This document shows, in pieces, positions 45,130 through 56,991 of a stretch of 64,000 bases of DNA (the first letter of the stretch is position 1; the number at the start of each line of letters is the position of its first letter). Origin of the DNA: Ambrosia x helenae. Lineage: Eukaryota > Streptophyta > Magnoliopsida > Asterales > Asteraceae. Where the stretch lies: the NCBI GenBank assembly GCA_030844895.1, contig CM061223.1:19031946-19095945 (forward strand), read 5' to 3'. The notes under the pieces are model-generated. The model searched no databases. It was not told the origin of the DNA and saw only the letters and a list, made by a program, of their open reading frames with translations. Position numbers and translations under genes: made by a program.

Positions 45130-45833
45130 CTAGGTGCATAAATAAAAAAACAATATAAAACATTGCAAACTTTGTGCAACAAACAAAGAAAATGCAAATA
45201 GTAAAATAAGTAATAGTTCTTACATAAGCATTTTTTTGAAGGCAAGATAGTTCATGTAGGCCTTCAATTGAATGTTATAAGAGGAGGACTTGAATTTCAC
45301 AATCAATCTCATTCAATTTGATCCTTAGAGTTACGGAACTTGAAGAGACAAGAGGTTAATGATCTATATTTATGAAGGAATAAGGCAAACGATTGAAGGG
45401 TATGGATGGAAGAAGGAGGGTAGTATTGTAAAAGTCTTTTGATATTGTAAAGGAGGAGGTGGATGGAATGCCTATATTACCCTCTTAAGTGTCTTAATTG
45501 TCCCAATTATGCCCATAATACCCTTAAATTTCTTGCTTAAATATGTTGTACATGTTGCTTGTTAAGTTGTACGGAAATGCAAATTACCTTGTTGTACATC
45601 ACTCCTCCTTTATAATGTACTAGTAGGAATGCCCGCGCGTTGCGGCGGGTGCATCTATTTTTCCCCTTGTGCATTGTGTTTGTTGGTTATTCGTTATGTT
45701 AAAGTAGAAAACAACGATGTATAAAATATATGTTATCAAAAACATAAACTGATAAGTATATCTTCTAAATATTTTAAATGGGTACATCACAATAGGCCGT
45801 ACTATTCCTTACAACACCCTTAGATTGGCCCAC
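45130..45833 (-). mobile_element. Spacer with a further minus-strand Helitron-like 3' end at 45620
   Basis: At 45620 the minus strand ends in a hairpin (GCCCGCGCGTTGCGGCGGG on plus, 45631-45649), then CTAG, then T. The element would extend rightwards, through the solo LTR at 45834. 45130-45619 holds no recognisable gene. Confidence 0.45.
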
Positions 45834-48800
45834 TGTCACACCACGCCTATGGCGGAAACACGTGGCGCGACGGTTCAAAAGTATTAAGCCAAGATTAATG
45901 CAAACCACAATAGTAATTAAACAAACGGGCATTTATTCAACGCCGATAATCATGTCAAATTATTCGTACATAATCATAAATTGTTTTTGAAATTAATAAG
46001 GAGGCTCCTCCCTTTATCCCTAAGTCCATGGAATAAAGAGATGAGACCCTTTTACGGCATTCCCAACGCCCAACTTGGAGATACCCCCGACCCTGCTTGC
46101 CATGCTAACCTTCATCATTCAATTACCTGAAAGATATGTTTGAAAATCGTCAATATATAAATATTGGTGAGTTCACAGGTTTTGATTTAATAAAACTTTA
46201 TTAAGTGGGAATATCCTTGTTATGACATTTATAGGAGTTGCAAAGTCCTACAATTTACTTGAGCCTATAACCAAACCAAGACAAATAATAATGCCCCCGC
46301 CCCAAGTCGTTACTCGGTATTCCTACGACTTGCTTTCAGAATACGTGCACCCCAGGCATATGCCGATGCATAATCGACGCTATCGATTAGGGGTGGGCCT
46401 TGTCAGGCACCAATAGTACTATCCAAATATTCCTTTGGTTTCTCTTTCCTGAATTAATGATTATAGTGGGGAGGTCTCAACCCCGAGTGGCGATCTTTAC
46501 TCAAGTATCCAACCCGTCATACAATCCCAACATATCTTTCCCCCGTAAAAACGTTAAATAGTTTAGAAATGGGGCCGTGAGACTCACCTGTAACTGTGCT
46601 CGGCTCAAAGAAGAAAATAGTAAAGTTTGTGATCCCGCACCTACAAATGTTCTAGGCGTATAAGTCACTACACCTATGGTGTATGTGCCTTGGCAAGTTG
46701 TACACCCAACTTCCCGACCACGTCTTTATCCCAATTCCCGTTTAATAGTTTCGTATCGTAGGTTCAATGGCGATGGATTACCCTTTCCTTACAAGTCATG
46801 TATTATTCGTATTAATATTCTTTGTGACTTGTACAATATTATACTTGACGCGACTCTACCCAACGTATAATTATTTTCCCATTTAAATAATTATACTTAG
46901 GGTCGCTTCGCTCGATATAATGTGATTTCTCATTATCCGACCCGACTCACTTTGCCACATATCTATTTTCCCATTTAAATAAATATGCTAAGTTCTTGTC
47001 GTTTGGTAATATATTCTTAACGCCCGACTAGACTCACCATGCCGTACATTTATTTTTCCCATTTAAATAAATGTACTAGGATCTTGTCGGTATTCACACG
47101 TTCGTAGATATATTTCACCTACTCGTCTCGGTTTTCCTTCTCGCATATCTATCTTCCCATTCAAATAGATATACTAGAATTGCGTCGAAAACGAGCATAT
47201 GTGCATATACCATCGCGTGGATACTACTTGTTAAGTTCATGTGTTGTTTAACGTTTTTAATTCGTTACAATGTGTTTTCCTTTCCCACGAATATTCTTTC
47301 TACACTTAGGAAAGTGTTTCGCACGTTTCACCCTTGCTATATATATTTTATTTCCTTAAAATATATATATGTATATTTTTATCTTGTCGTAATGGCATTT
47401 TTCTCATATGTCCGTTTACGTTAGTTCGTGTAACTAAGTTCGTTAGTTAGCGTTTTTCATATTTGTTTCCATTGCGCGTTCGTATGGAAGTATTATTCCT
47501 ACTTCCGATTCCGAACGTTTATTTCTTGGAAAAATATACTTTGTATGTTTTAGCCCAACTTGTCCAACTTGTAACCCAAAAATGTTTCCGATACTTTTAT
47601 ATTCCCATTTATATAAAAGTATCCTATTTTTGTACAAGTCTTCCCAAGTCTTTATTTTATAAAATCTTATTTTGTAAAATCCTTGTGTTACTCCTTTTAT
47701 TTTTATAAACTTCCATTTTTATAAAAGTACACTTTTTATACAAAATGCCCAAGTATGTTACTAGTATTTACCAACTCAACCTTGGAAAATTATTACTTAT
47801 ACTTTCGACACCAAACTTTCCATTATTGTATTTTTGGACTAATAGTTTCCAAAATATTCATTTTAGTCCTCTAACCTTCAAAGTTACAACATTAATCCCT
47901 TATCTTTCAATTGTTGCATTTTTCTACTCTAACTTCCAAAGTTAGCATTTTTCACCTAAATTAGTGGACTTTGAAGATCCATTTTCTTGATGCTTAGTTG
48001 TTTTTACCTCTTTTCACTTTTAATGATCTTATGATCCATCCTAGATGCTATTTACATGTTTGTTCCATACTTTAATCCAAAACATCAATTTTTCACTTAT
48101 TCAAGTGAGTGGACTTTGAATATGGAAACTTTTCATCTATGTTTATTCAACCCATTTTAATTCATTTTTGTCATTAATATATCATCCTATGATGATTAAG
48201 ATCATCCTTGATCATATCCAAGTCTTTTTCAAAAATCATGTTCCAATCATCATCTCACTCAAGAGTATGTTCATATTTCTACATTCTCATTAAATATCAT
48301 ATTAATAATATTAAATCCCAGATTTACCCATATTATTGTTCATCCATTTTTATTCCAACAAAACTTAATAAAATCCATTTCATTACCCATTAATGTACAA
48401 CTTGCTTTCCATAGCACAAAACATGAACATTTAAGTAATAAAACAATGTAATACTTACTACTAGCTCAAGGCTAGGGAAGACAAAGATCTTGGATTTGGG
48501 TGAGGTTTAATGTGTTCTTCCAAGTGGGTTAAGCTCCAAGCTCTTGAACACATAAAAGGGGTTTTGAATAATGATGATTAAGAGATGATTTAGAGGTATA
48601 AAAATTGAAAGAGAAATGTTTAATGTGGGGGTGAAACTTACGGCCAACAAGGAGAAGAGGAGGAAGAATTTTTGTGATTTCTTCAAGTGTTCTTCAAGTG
48701 GGTTATATTATCCTTCTCAATCTTCCAAAGATCATGTGTATCTTGCTTGGATTGGTTGATGATCTTTGAGTGAGATTATGGAAGATTTGTGAGAGATATT

Positions 48801-49564
48801 AAAAAAAATCTTGGGGATTATGTGGGAGGGTGTTTGGGCCGAGTTTAGAGAGAGAGAGGGAGGTGGTGAGTTGGTTAATCTTCTACCCAATACTTTTGCA
48901 TGCAATCTAATCATTTGCAATAATATTATGGATTTTTACAAGAAAACTCAAGTAATCTTCACTTGAGTGGGCCCTTGGCCGGCCCCTATAGGGTGGTTGG
49001 TGGGGTCCACTTTGCTAAATAATACTCTATGTTATGTTTAAGTTAATTTCTTTCGGGTACCGCCCGGGTATTCTTGGGTTTTTAACCGTGTGTTACCCAA
49101 ATATTAAAATGCCGTTAATATTCATTAAATTTTGCCCAGTTAAATTACTGATAATTTATTTCGGCTTTTGCCGGGTGAAATTTCGTGCTACGCGCGTATC
49201 GGGTGCGGTACGCGCACTTTATTCGTTACCGGGAGATTGTACAATAAACATTCACGTATGGCTTTGGGTTTCCAAAACTCATTATATTTTGTGAAAATAT
49301 TATTTATTTTATATTCCGGGTGTCCAGAGTTCGTTTCGCTTATTTAAGTTTTACCGGGTAATCGCCAGTGTCCATACCGGATAGTTTTGCTTGCGCATGA
49401 TCCTATCATGCTTTGCTATTAAACTTATGCATTCCTATGCACTATTTGGGAACTTCTATCTTTCTAAGGCCTCAATTAAATAATCAGCACATAATTACGT
49501 TTAATTACGTTAATTGCGTTTAATTAATTAGTACGGAATTACCTTAATTTTGCCGGTTGTTACA
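45834..49564 (-). mobile_element. Solo LTR of a large Gypsy element (3.73 kb)
   Basis: On plus it begins TGTCACACCACGCC and ends CCGGTTGTTACA, flanked by CCCAC (45829-45833, 49565-49569). Orientation is minus: near 46575 the complement of GTGAGTCTCACGGCCCCA matches the GTGAGTTCACGGCCCCA of the Tekay LTR, so the two families are related. No internal sequence is attached. It contains the hairpin series at 46865-47623 and no gene. Confidence 0.85.
46865..47623 (-). repeat. Hairpin ladder with constant TCCCATTT loop
   Basis: Successive stem-loops on plus: 46865-46896 (stem GTATAATTATTT), 46958-46987 (CATATCTATTT, one mismatch), 47044-47076 (GTACATTTATTT), about 47145-47172 (ATATCTAT), about 47338-47366 (ATATATTTTA, loop TTTCCT) and 47590-47623 (GATACTTTTATAT). 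Most loops read TCCCATTT, while the stems differ in sequence yet stay paired. Confidence 0.8.
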
Positions 49565-49569
49565 CCCAC

Positions 49570-52387
49570 GTCCTTCGGTGGGACCCTTTTATGTATCTCG
49601 TAGGCAGATAAGTATGCCATCGTATAGCGGTACTTAGCGTAGTGAAGTGGCATTGTATCTCTTAATGACCATAAGATTGTAGTGGAAGTGATTTAATTAC
49701 TAAAATGCAGTTTGTAGTGTGCAACATATTTCTATTATTTTAGGGTACCCGCGAGATGCAGCGGAGTCAATGATTTACATAGATACTCTCGTTTTATGTT
49801 AGTTTGACAAGCGTCGTAACAAATATATTGGACCAAACAAATTAGTAATCAATATAGTTAAAACTACCAAATCGACTGATAAGAACTTGTCTTCTTTTGG
49901 ATATGTAAACAATTGGTAACTTCGTGAGATCAGAAACTTAAATTATATTCCTAGAAGCTTATAGTAGCGGAGAAAACAAAAAACCATCGAGGAAGATGAT
50001 GACGTTGCTCATGAAGTATCTCTACCATATTTTCTTGTATAAAAGTCAAGCCTACATATATCGCTCACTTTAATGGGTTGAAACGTGTCATGGGTTGGGT
50101 GTGTTGGCAAACTTCAAGCCTACATATTTATTTGTGTGCAGAAGTGTCACATCATACCATTCTGCGACCACATAAATTTAAAAATAAGATATAAATACAT
50201 AATATATGATGTAATTTATTTACTATAAACATTGAAAGATATGTAAGTTATGTATGTGAAGAGTCACCACATTATTTATGTACTAAATACATGACAACTA
50301 TTTATAAGACTATAACATTGATACAAACATAATAAAGACATAGAGGTTATGAATGTAAAGAGTCACCACATTATTGTTAATTTCCTCATCAATTTTATAA
50401 TTATGTTTAAATTAATTTCTTCAACAATTTAATATTTAGGTAGAAAGACAATTTTACGCTCTAAATGTCTTCAATAAGCATTATACTATAAGCAATAAAG
50501 GTTGTATTTACTTAAATTTTGCGAGTATCCTTCACTGATGCTTTATAATATATAGTATAGAAGATAAAGATTCGGGTTGATTCATTAGCATGAGCGTGAA
50601 TTTATGGCTTTTTGATTTCTTATTTCTTAACACAAATAACATAAGTAACTAACACATAGTTAAGTTTTTGTTTTCTTTTTATGCTAGTGTTTAATTTATT
50701 TTATTAATTAGAATTAGAACTTAAACAATATACATTTGCCGAAAGCAAAATAATATTGTGAACCACACTTCATACAACGTTTAACAAGAACATTAAATAG
50801 ATAAACAAATACCTTAAAAGTCTTAGAACAAATATAGTTTATGTATAAAGTTATATTTGAGCATGGATATATAGATTTACAGAGTTAACTATTTCATGGC
50901 ATTCAAGGAGACCATGTTAATTGAAATTGAGGAATGTCTCCATACCTTATAATGTATTATAGATTGATGTGTTATGTATGGTCTAAAAATATAAACTAAC
51001 CTAGACATCTAGTAATATAAAACAGACTCAACTAAACTAGACCACATGACAGGCAAGTGTACCTATCAATACAGTACAGACTAAGTAAGTCTGAGTATCG
51101 AACCCACATGACACTAAAAGAAAACAAAACTAGACTTAACTAAGACTTAACAAATTTGGTTTAAAAGTTGATTTTTTTTGGTTTTTTAAATAATTAATTA
51201 AAATAAATAAAATAATTAAATAAAAAAAATAGACAGCAAGGATAACAGAGGAAAATATCAGGATAGGAAGGCAACTACCTAGGCCAAGAATCCTACATGC
51301 AAACTCACAACTCTCGGTAATGGAAAACTGAATGGCTACCAGATTCTAAAGATAACTTAAGAAACCCTAAGACGTGTTAGATCTCCTTCCGGTCTCACCA
51401 ACACACCCCAAAGAATCCTAAAGAATAAAACGTTGGCTATCTAGCTCGGATCACCTCCCGGTCTCACCTCACTAAGAATGTAAAGGTACTCTAATGACTC
51501 GATCACCTCCCGGTCTCTCTAATCACAATACACCCGAAGCTGTAAAGGAGTAATTTAATTGGGTTAACTATGACTTGGAATTGCAAGAAACTAAAGACAA
51601 CTAGGATAGGATCACCTCCCGGTCTCACCCAAAACCTAACACCTAAAGCTCTAGATAACCCAACATTCCATCACCTCTCGGTCTCAAGAATGGAAGAATA
51701 CTTAAATCCTCTAAATTCTCTAATCAAGTTCCTATGGCTTTCGTGTACAAAACCATAAAATAAGCTACAAGCACCAAGCAGGTAACCCTAACAAACATCC
51801 AAATATGAAAGACATTCACTAAGACGTTTATGGAATTCTCAAAAATAATAAATTAGACTTAAGCACACACACACATCATAATAAACACCAACTAAACTTT
51901 TACCAAAGCATTAACCATTCAAAAATAAATCCAAAACCGAAAACTATAAATTTATCATGCAGTCATCATACAACCTAGGTAGTGGTTCAAGATTTAGCTA
52001 CTCATAATAATGAAAAACAATAAAAACAAAGGTTCAACATAAAAATTAATCATGGTCTCAATATTCATCAACACGAAGTAAATAAATATAAAAACTAAAA
52101 CTTTTAATGATCGAACCCGTAGCTTCGCTCTTAAACCCAAGCCTTCCTTGTCTTCACTTCCTCTCCACTTTTTTAGAGCTGCTGTCGATCGATCCTCTCC
52201 TTTGGCGGCTACTGATTGTTATTTCGATCCCCTCATAATATGCCACTGTGATAATCAATCGAAATAATAAGGCCTTCGATAATGCCCTCCTGACAACTAT
52301 TTGGACTTGGGCCTTTTTTTTTTGTTTCAAGACTTTTGTCTCATACTATTACACCATCTTAGTTAATAATAATAATAATATTATTAT
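49570..52387. other. AT-rich intergenic and decayed repeat
   Basis: No gene is recognised. 50990-52360 looks like a decayed retroelement LTR or LARD-like repeat with a repeated motif at 51380-51686. A GC-rich word at 49744-49770 resembles a Helitron hairpin but lacks CTRR. Confidence 0.4.
51380..51686 (+). repeat. Five dispersed copies of GATCACCTCCCGGTCTCA
   Basis: Copies at 51380 (ATCTCCTTCCGGTCTCA), 51449, 51501, 51610 and 51669 (ATCACCTCTCGGTCTCA), spaced 52-109 bp. The sequence between copies is not repeated, so this is not a simple tandem array. Confidence 0.8.
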
Positions 52388-54974
52388 TGTAACACCCCAA
52401 AATTTATCGTTTTAACAATTCGGGTATATGGATTATCAGTACTTTGTCCGAACGGTTCGGTTAACGAATTCCTATGCATAAAGCTTTATTCAATGTACTT
52501 AACTAAATATGGTTTAGGTATTTAAGCAATGTTTTGGATGAAAATGCACAAAGCAAAGAATGAGGGACCCGAGTGAAACTTGAGGTGTAATAAAATCAAT
52601 CCTAAGGCAACCCTAGGTCGGATATGCCGCACAATTAACCTTGCAGCCAAAATGAGCTGAGTAAGAAAAAAATAAGAGCTGGCGACGAGGATGATTCCAA
52701 GCCGCCTTTTGATCTTCGATTCACAACAAAGGTATATCCAAAACGAGTTTTATCATGATCGTAGGGTGGTTCGGTTCACAACGTGTGTGTGGTGTTCGAT
52801 GGGGCGGTGTACGGTGATAATGGTGGCTTATGAAGATTCTGTTGGCGGTTGAGTCTCATCTCTCTCAATGTCGATCGTCACCGTTGTAATCTCTTCGTTC
52901 TCGTCGTTCTTAATGCTCGGATTTGAGGCATTCAGAAACGAAGGCCTGGTATGATCTATTAGCTTGTTCACAGTTTAGGACGTGTAAAGATGATTCGGTT
53001 ATGGTTCAACCGAGTAAGGTTGCGGTTCTTATTCGGGTATCATGTATGAGTTCGCTTGGTTCGAAACATTACGCTACGTACTCCGAAAACTCCAACTTTG
53101 TGTTCTTGAAGAAAGGGTTAGTTCCTTGATTCTGTTTAGGCTTGTTCATGAATTAGTCGGGTGGCCAAAAGTTTGTATATGTGTATAATATATAGATTTG
53201 GTTTTCATCAGCTCATGGGTTGGGAGTCTGGTGATGGACATGGCTTAGTAAAGGAAATTCATATGGGTCATGCATGAAATGTCGTTTGAAGTTTGCTGAT
53301 GTAGATGTGTTTAGTTTCTAGGAGGTGGTTGTAGTTGTATTGCAAGGAAATGTATTAAGAAGTTCATGGAGTAGTGCTTGTAAAAAAATAATAATCATGT
53401 TGCATGGGGAGGAACGTGACATATGAGATCAAGGAGGATGACATGGGGTGATTTCATGTAACTAAAATGATCTTGGTGCATGGATATAGACTGCATTAAG
53501 ATAAAATTTGGCATGGTTTATTATAAATGGTGGTGGGCATGCATGGTAACTCGGTGTGGGTACTCAGGTTCGAATAGTTTGGAGTGATACAAATTTAAGA
53601 AACGCGTTTTCGCTCGAGAACGCGACTCTAAACGCTTAACTTGCAGTATTGGAAGCTTTGTAACCTGTGAGTTCTTGCGCTCACTCTTTTAGTTATTATT
53701 TTTCTAAATATTTTTGGGCTGACGTGCATGCTAAACCAATATGATTATTTTTATCAAGTCACAAAATATTTCTATGAAGTTATAAATATTTTTGTGTACA
53801 GAAGAAATCCATATTAACTCATATATATTATTCTGGCATGAAACGTGAATAGGCGGAATGCGCCTAATGTGCCTAATGTGTTATTATATGGTTTGAGTTA
53901 TATGTGTTATTATATATATATATACGAATAGACTGTTGTCTTAATTAAATTGTGGCTTAAGTTTTTATTTAATAAGCGGAATGCGCTTAATGTCTTGACC
54001 ACGTATTTGAAACCTTACTTGTTAGATCGGGTATTGTTTTGACTTGCTACCTGTTTAGGATATATGGATTATATATATTTACATAAACTGTGTTTGGTGA
54101 CTACATGACCTTATAAACTGGGCTATGATGGAAGTGGGATATGCCTGCACTGATCTATGGTATTGGTTTTGTGTCATGGTTGTGGCTTAGTTTATGTTAT
54201 ACCTGTTATTAAATATAATAGACTATGTTTGATGGCTACCTGATATGTCGAACTGAGCTATGACGAAAGTGGGATATGCCTGCTCTGATCTTTGGTCTTG
54301 GTTTTGAGTTAGGGTTATTACATAGTTTATATTATGTGTATTTTTATAAGCTGAGCTATGCCAGAAGTGGGATATGCCTGCTTTAATCTCTAACTTTGGT
54401 TTGCTTAAATAGACTGGATTGTACTTTGTGTTGAAAAGCGGGATGCGCTTGTTATATATTTTGTAAGTGAAGTCATGCGGTAATTAGGCAGAGTATGCTT
54501 ACCCTAGGCTTGACTTTTGTTTTTCTTGGGGAAAAAACAAATTAGCGGATTGCGCTTATTGTTAACTCTGAGGTTGAAGTATTTTGTTAATTTTTTTTTT
54601 GACAAAATACTTGTTTATATAAATTAATAAAAACTTGAACTCACTCAGCGTAGCTGACTTTTGCATACACGTTAGATTGATTTCAGGTTAAAAGAGAGAT
54701 AGATGGATGACAGCTTGGCGATGCAAGAAGCTACCCGGCAATTGAAGGCATTTCTAGTGGAAGACAACTTTTTATTTACTCATGATAAATTTTAATTCGA
54801 TTTATAATTGAATAATAATTTTCATGTGTTTTGTAAATTTTGCTTTAATTGATTTTCCGCTGCGTACACTTTGTTTCAAACATACTCTTTCAAAAGAAAA
54901 AAAAAATTACTCATGTTTTTGCATATTTAAGAGTTTTAACCCAACTGTTTGGCACCGGTTTTGCGGGTCTTACA
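52388..54974 (+). mobile_element. Solo LTR of another Gypsy family (2.59 kb)
   Basis: Starts TGTAACACCCCAAAATTT and ends GCGGGTCTTACA, flanked by ATTAT (52383-52387, 54975-54979). The GAACTCACTCAGC...TTTCAGGT segment near 54640-54690 parallels the GAACTCACC...TCTCAGGT segment of the Tekay LTR, supporting plus orientation. No gene is inside; frames such as 52923-53129 have no domain. Confidence 0.85.
53850..54558 (+). repeat. Short hairpins with GAATG-type loops and a 110-bp repeat
   Basis: Stem-loops TAGGCG-GAATG-CGCCTA (53850-53866), TAAGCG-GAATG-CGCTTA (53973-53989), AAGCG-GGATG-CGCTT (54436-54450) and a degenerate AGCG-GATTG-CGCT (54544-54556). Between them three related units of about 110-130 bp share GAGCTATG and AGTGGGATATGCCTGC (near 54131, 54259, 54367). 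Confidence 0.8.
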
Positions 54975-55281
54975 ATTATTATCCTGTGCTCGCATCTCGG
55001 GTATTCTTGGCTTGACCAAAATTCCTCATTTACGCTCCAACGTCTATGAATACCTGCTCTCAAGTGTTCGTGTCTCAATTGAATTTTTTTCCTTTTGAGC
55101 TCATTATCCACGAACACCTATTAAATAATAAAATAAATAAATACATGATAAAAATGACACGAAACGAATAAAAACTTGACCAAATAATATACAAAATACA
55201 TAGGAAAAGAGATGTGTTTTGCAACACATCATTATTATCATTGAGTTGGGGACGGGACTGAAACATAGTAGACCGACTATT

Positions 55282-56991
55282 ATGGAGAGACACCGCCGGA
55301 ACCCTATCTCGGAGACCTTACAATGCCGGATAACGAAATTGTTTGGCACTAATCTACCAGAGGGATGTAGCGGGACTGATTTGGCAGAACAGGTTTGTCC
55401 GTTCGGAGAGATTTTTGATTTGTATATCGCTAGAAAGAGGGACAAAGGAGGAAATAGGTTTGGATTCGTGTCTATTCTCGATGTGAAAGACAAAGGAGAT
55501 TTGATCAAAAGTTTACGTAATATTCGAATGGGCGATTACAAGTTATGGTTCAATATCGCAAGGTTTGTTCTTGAAGATGGAGAGATTAACACTCATCAAG
55601 AGACAATGAGTAAGCAGAAGTCGTTTGATGTCAACAGTGGCCGGCCGGAGGGTAGTCGTATGGAACCACGAATGGACTCGTTTGTTGCTGATAAGAGACC
55701 GTTTAAAGACTCTCTGGTAGGGAAAAAACTCGACGTTGATACTCGAGTTAATGCTTTCTCATCGTTGCATGGTAGAGCATTGGTCGCAAAGATGGTTGAT
55801 TTACAAGGGCTCAAGAACATTAAAGTCATTCTTAAAGATTTATGTCCGGAACTTGCTAAAGTTCATTATTTGGGTGGCTTGGACGTGCTATTGCCATTTG
55901 AAGATCCGGAATCGGCAGAGGCTGTTCTTGAGGCTTCTATGCCGGCTTTGGATAAGTTTTCATCTGTTACAATGTGGTCTGGACAGTCATTATGTTTTGA
56001 AAGACTCGCATGGTTGAAGGTTAAGGGAATTCTGTTACATTTGCTCACTAATGATGTTGTTGATGATGTGTGTAAGTTATCCGGGAAGGTGGTTCACAAT
56101 GCTAGGAAAGAAGAATCCGATCAAGATCTGTCGTACGAATACGTCGGAGTTTTATTAGGGGACAGTAAGCGTATTGATGAAGAGGTGGTTCTCAATTGGA
56201 ATGGTTGCAAATACCGAGTTTGGGTAACGGAGGAATTCGGTGAGTGGATTCCAGAGTTTGTCGAGGTTCCTAAGCAGAAGGATGATGAGGATTCGAAGTC
56301 GGATTCTGATGAGTCAGTGGAAGTCCGGTCACCGGAAAATGAAACTGAAGTTAATGTTCCGGTGGATGAAGAAGTCAACGAAGGTGAAGATCTGTTATTT
56401 TTAGAAATGGATATTGGTATTAATGAAGGAATTGATGAGACACAATTATTGCACAATGATGAGGGGGCTGTCAATTTGGTAAATATTGAAGACACATTTA
56501 TTCCTGCAGTAGACTTTCCTTTTGAGGAGTGTCCAGAAGGTGAGGAGTCTTTATTGGTTTCAAATGTGAACTAAAGGAAGAAATTCAAAAAACAAGACGT
56601 GGGCCGGCCCAACTACGGTTATGTGAGCAGTCAGGAAAGTTTGAAGAACAGAAAGAAGCCCAAAAACGACGACCTCTTTGGATTGGACGAGATGCTGGGC
56701 CTAAATAACAATAATAACAATCTTAATACCACAACCCAGCTGGATGTTTTGGAAGTTAATGGATCAGATTCTTTAGACCTAAACAGACAACCTGGTTCGA
56801 TTGTAGGGGGAGTTAATTTAGACGCTGAAGTTGACTCACAGTCTGCTATGGAAGGCTTTGAGCGAGTACAAGATGAGGAAGTCCTTGCTACCATTGTTTT
56901 GGGTGAGAAGTTAGGCACTGATTTAACAAATTGCAACAATTTGATTCAAGATTCGATTAATAATGAAGGGTTACAACGGGGTAAGCGATGA
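55282..56991 (+). pseudogene. LINE ORF1 (RNA-binding protein) with one stop
   Basis: Starts MERHRRNPISETLQC, 31 bp into the element. An RRM-like domain follows (KLFGTNLPEGCSGTDLAEQV, RKRDKGGNRFGFVSI), then the usual DUF4283-like region (SLVGKKLDVDT, HYLGGLDVLLPFEDPESA). TAA at 56572 interrupts the frame after about 430 residues; the same frame then continues to 56991 with NDDLFGLDEMLGL, which is typical for the C terminus of plant LINE ORF1. The final stop overlaps the ORF2 start (ATGA at 56988-56991), so the two ORFs were probably translationally coupled. Confidence 0.85.

Larger units (their letters stand above)
41852..45600 (-). mobile_element. Minus-strand Helitron-like element with captured gene fragments
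   Basis: The minus-strand 3' end is at 41852: hairpin CCGCGGCAACGCGCGG, then CTAG, then T. It lies tail to tail with the plus-strand end at 41766. The 5' end is not identified; I extend it to just before the next Helitron end at 45620. Inside are minus-strand exons of at least two host genes with intact splice sites. The extent is inference. Confidence 0.45.

Noticed and set aside
49744..49770. GC-rich word resembling a Helitron end
   Set aside because: No adjacent CTRR and the hairpin is weak.
51380..51686. CRISPR array
   Set aside because: The repeats are short and unevenly spaced, and this is plant nuclear DNA.
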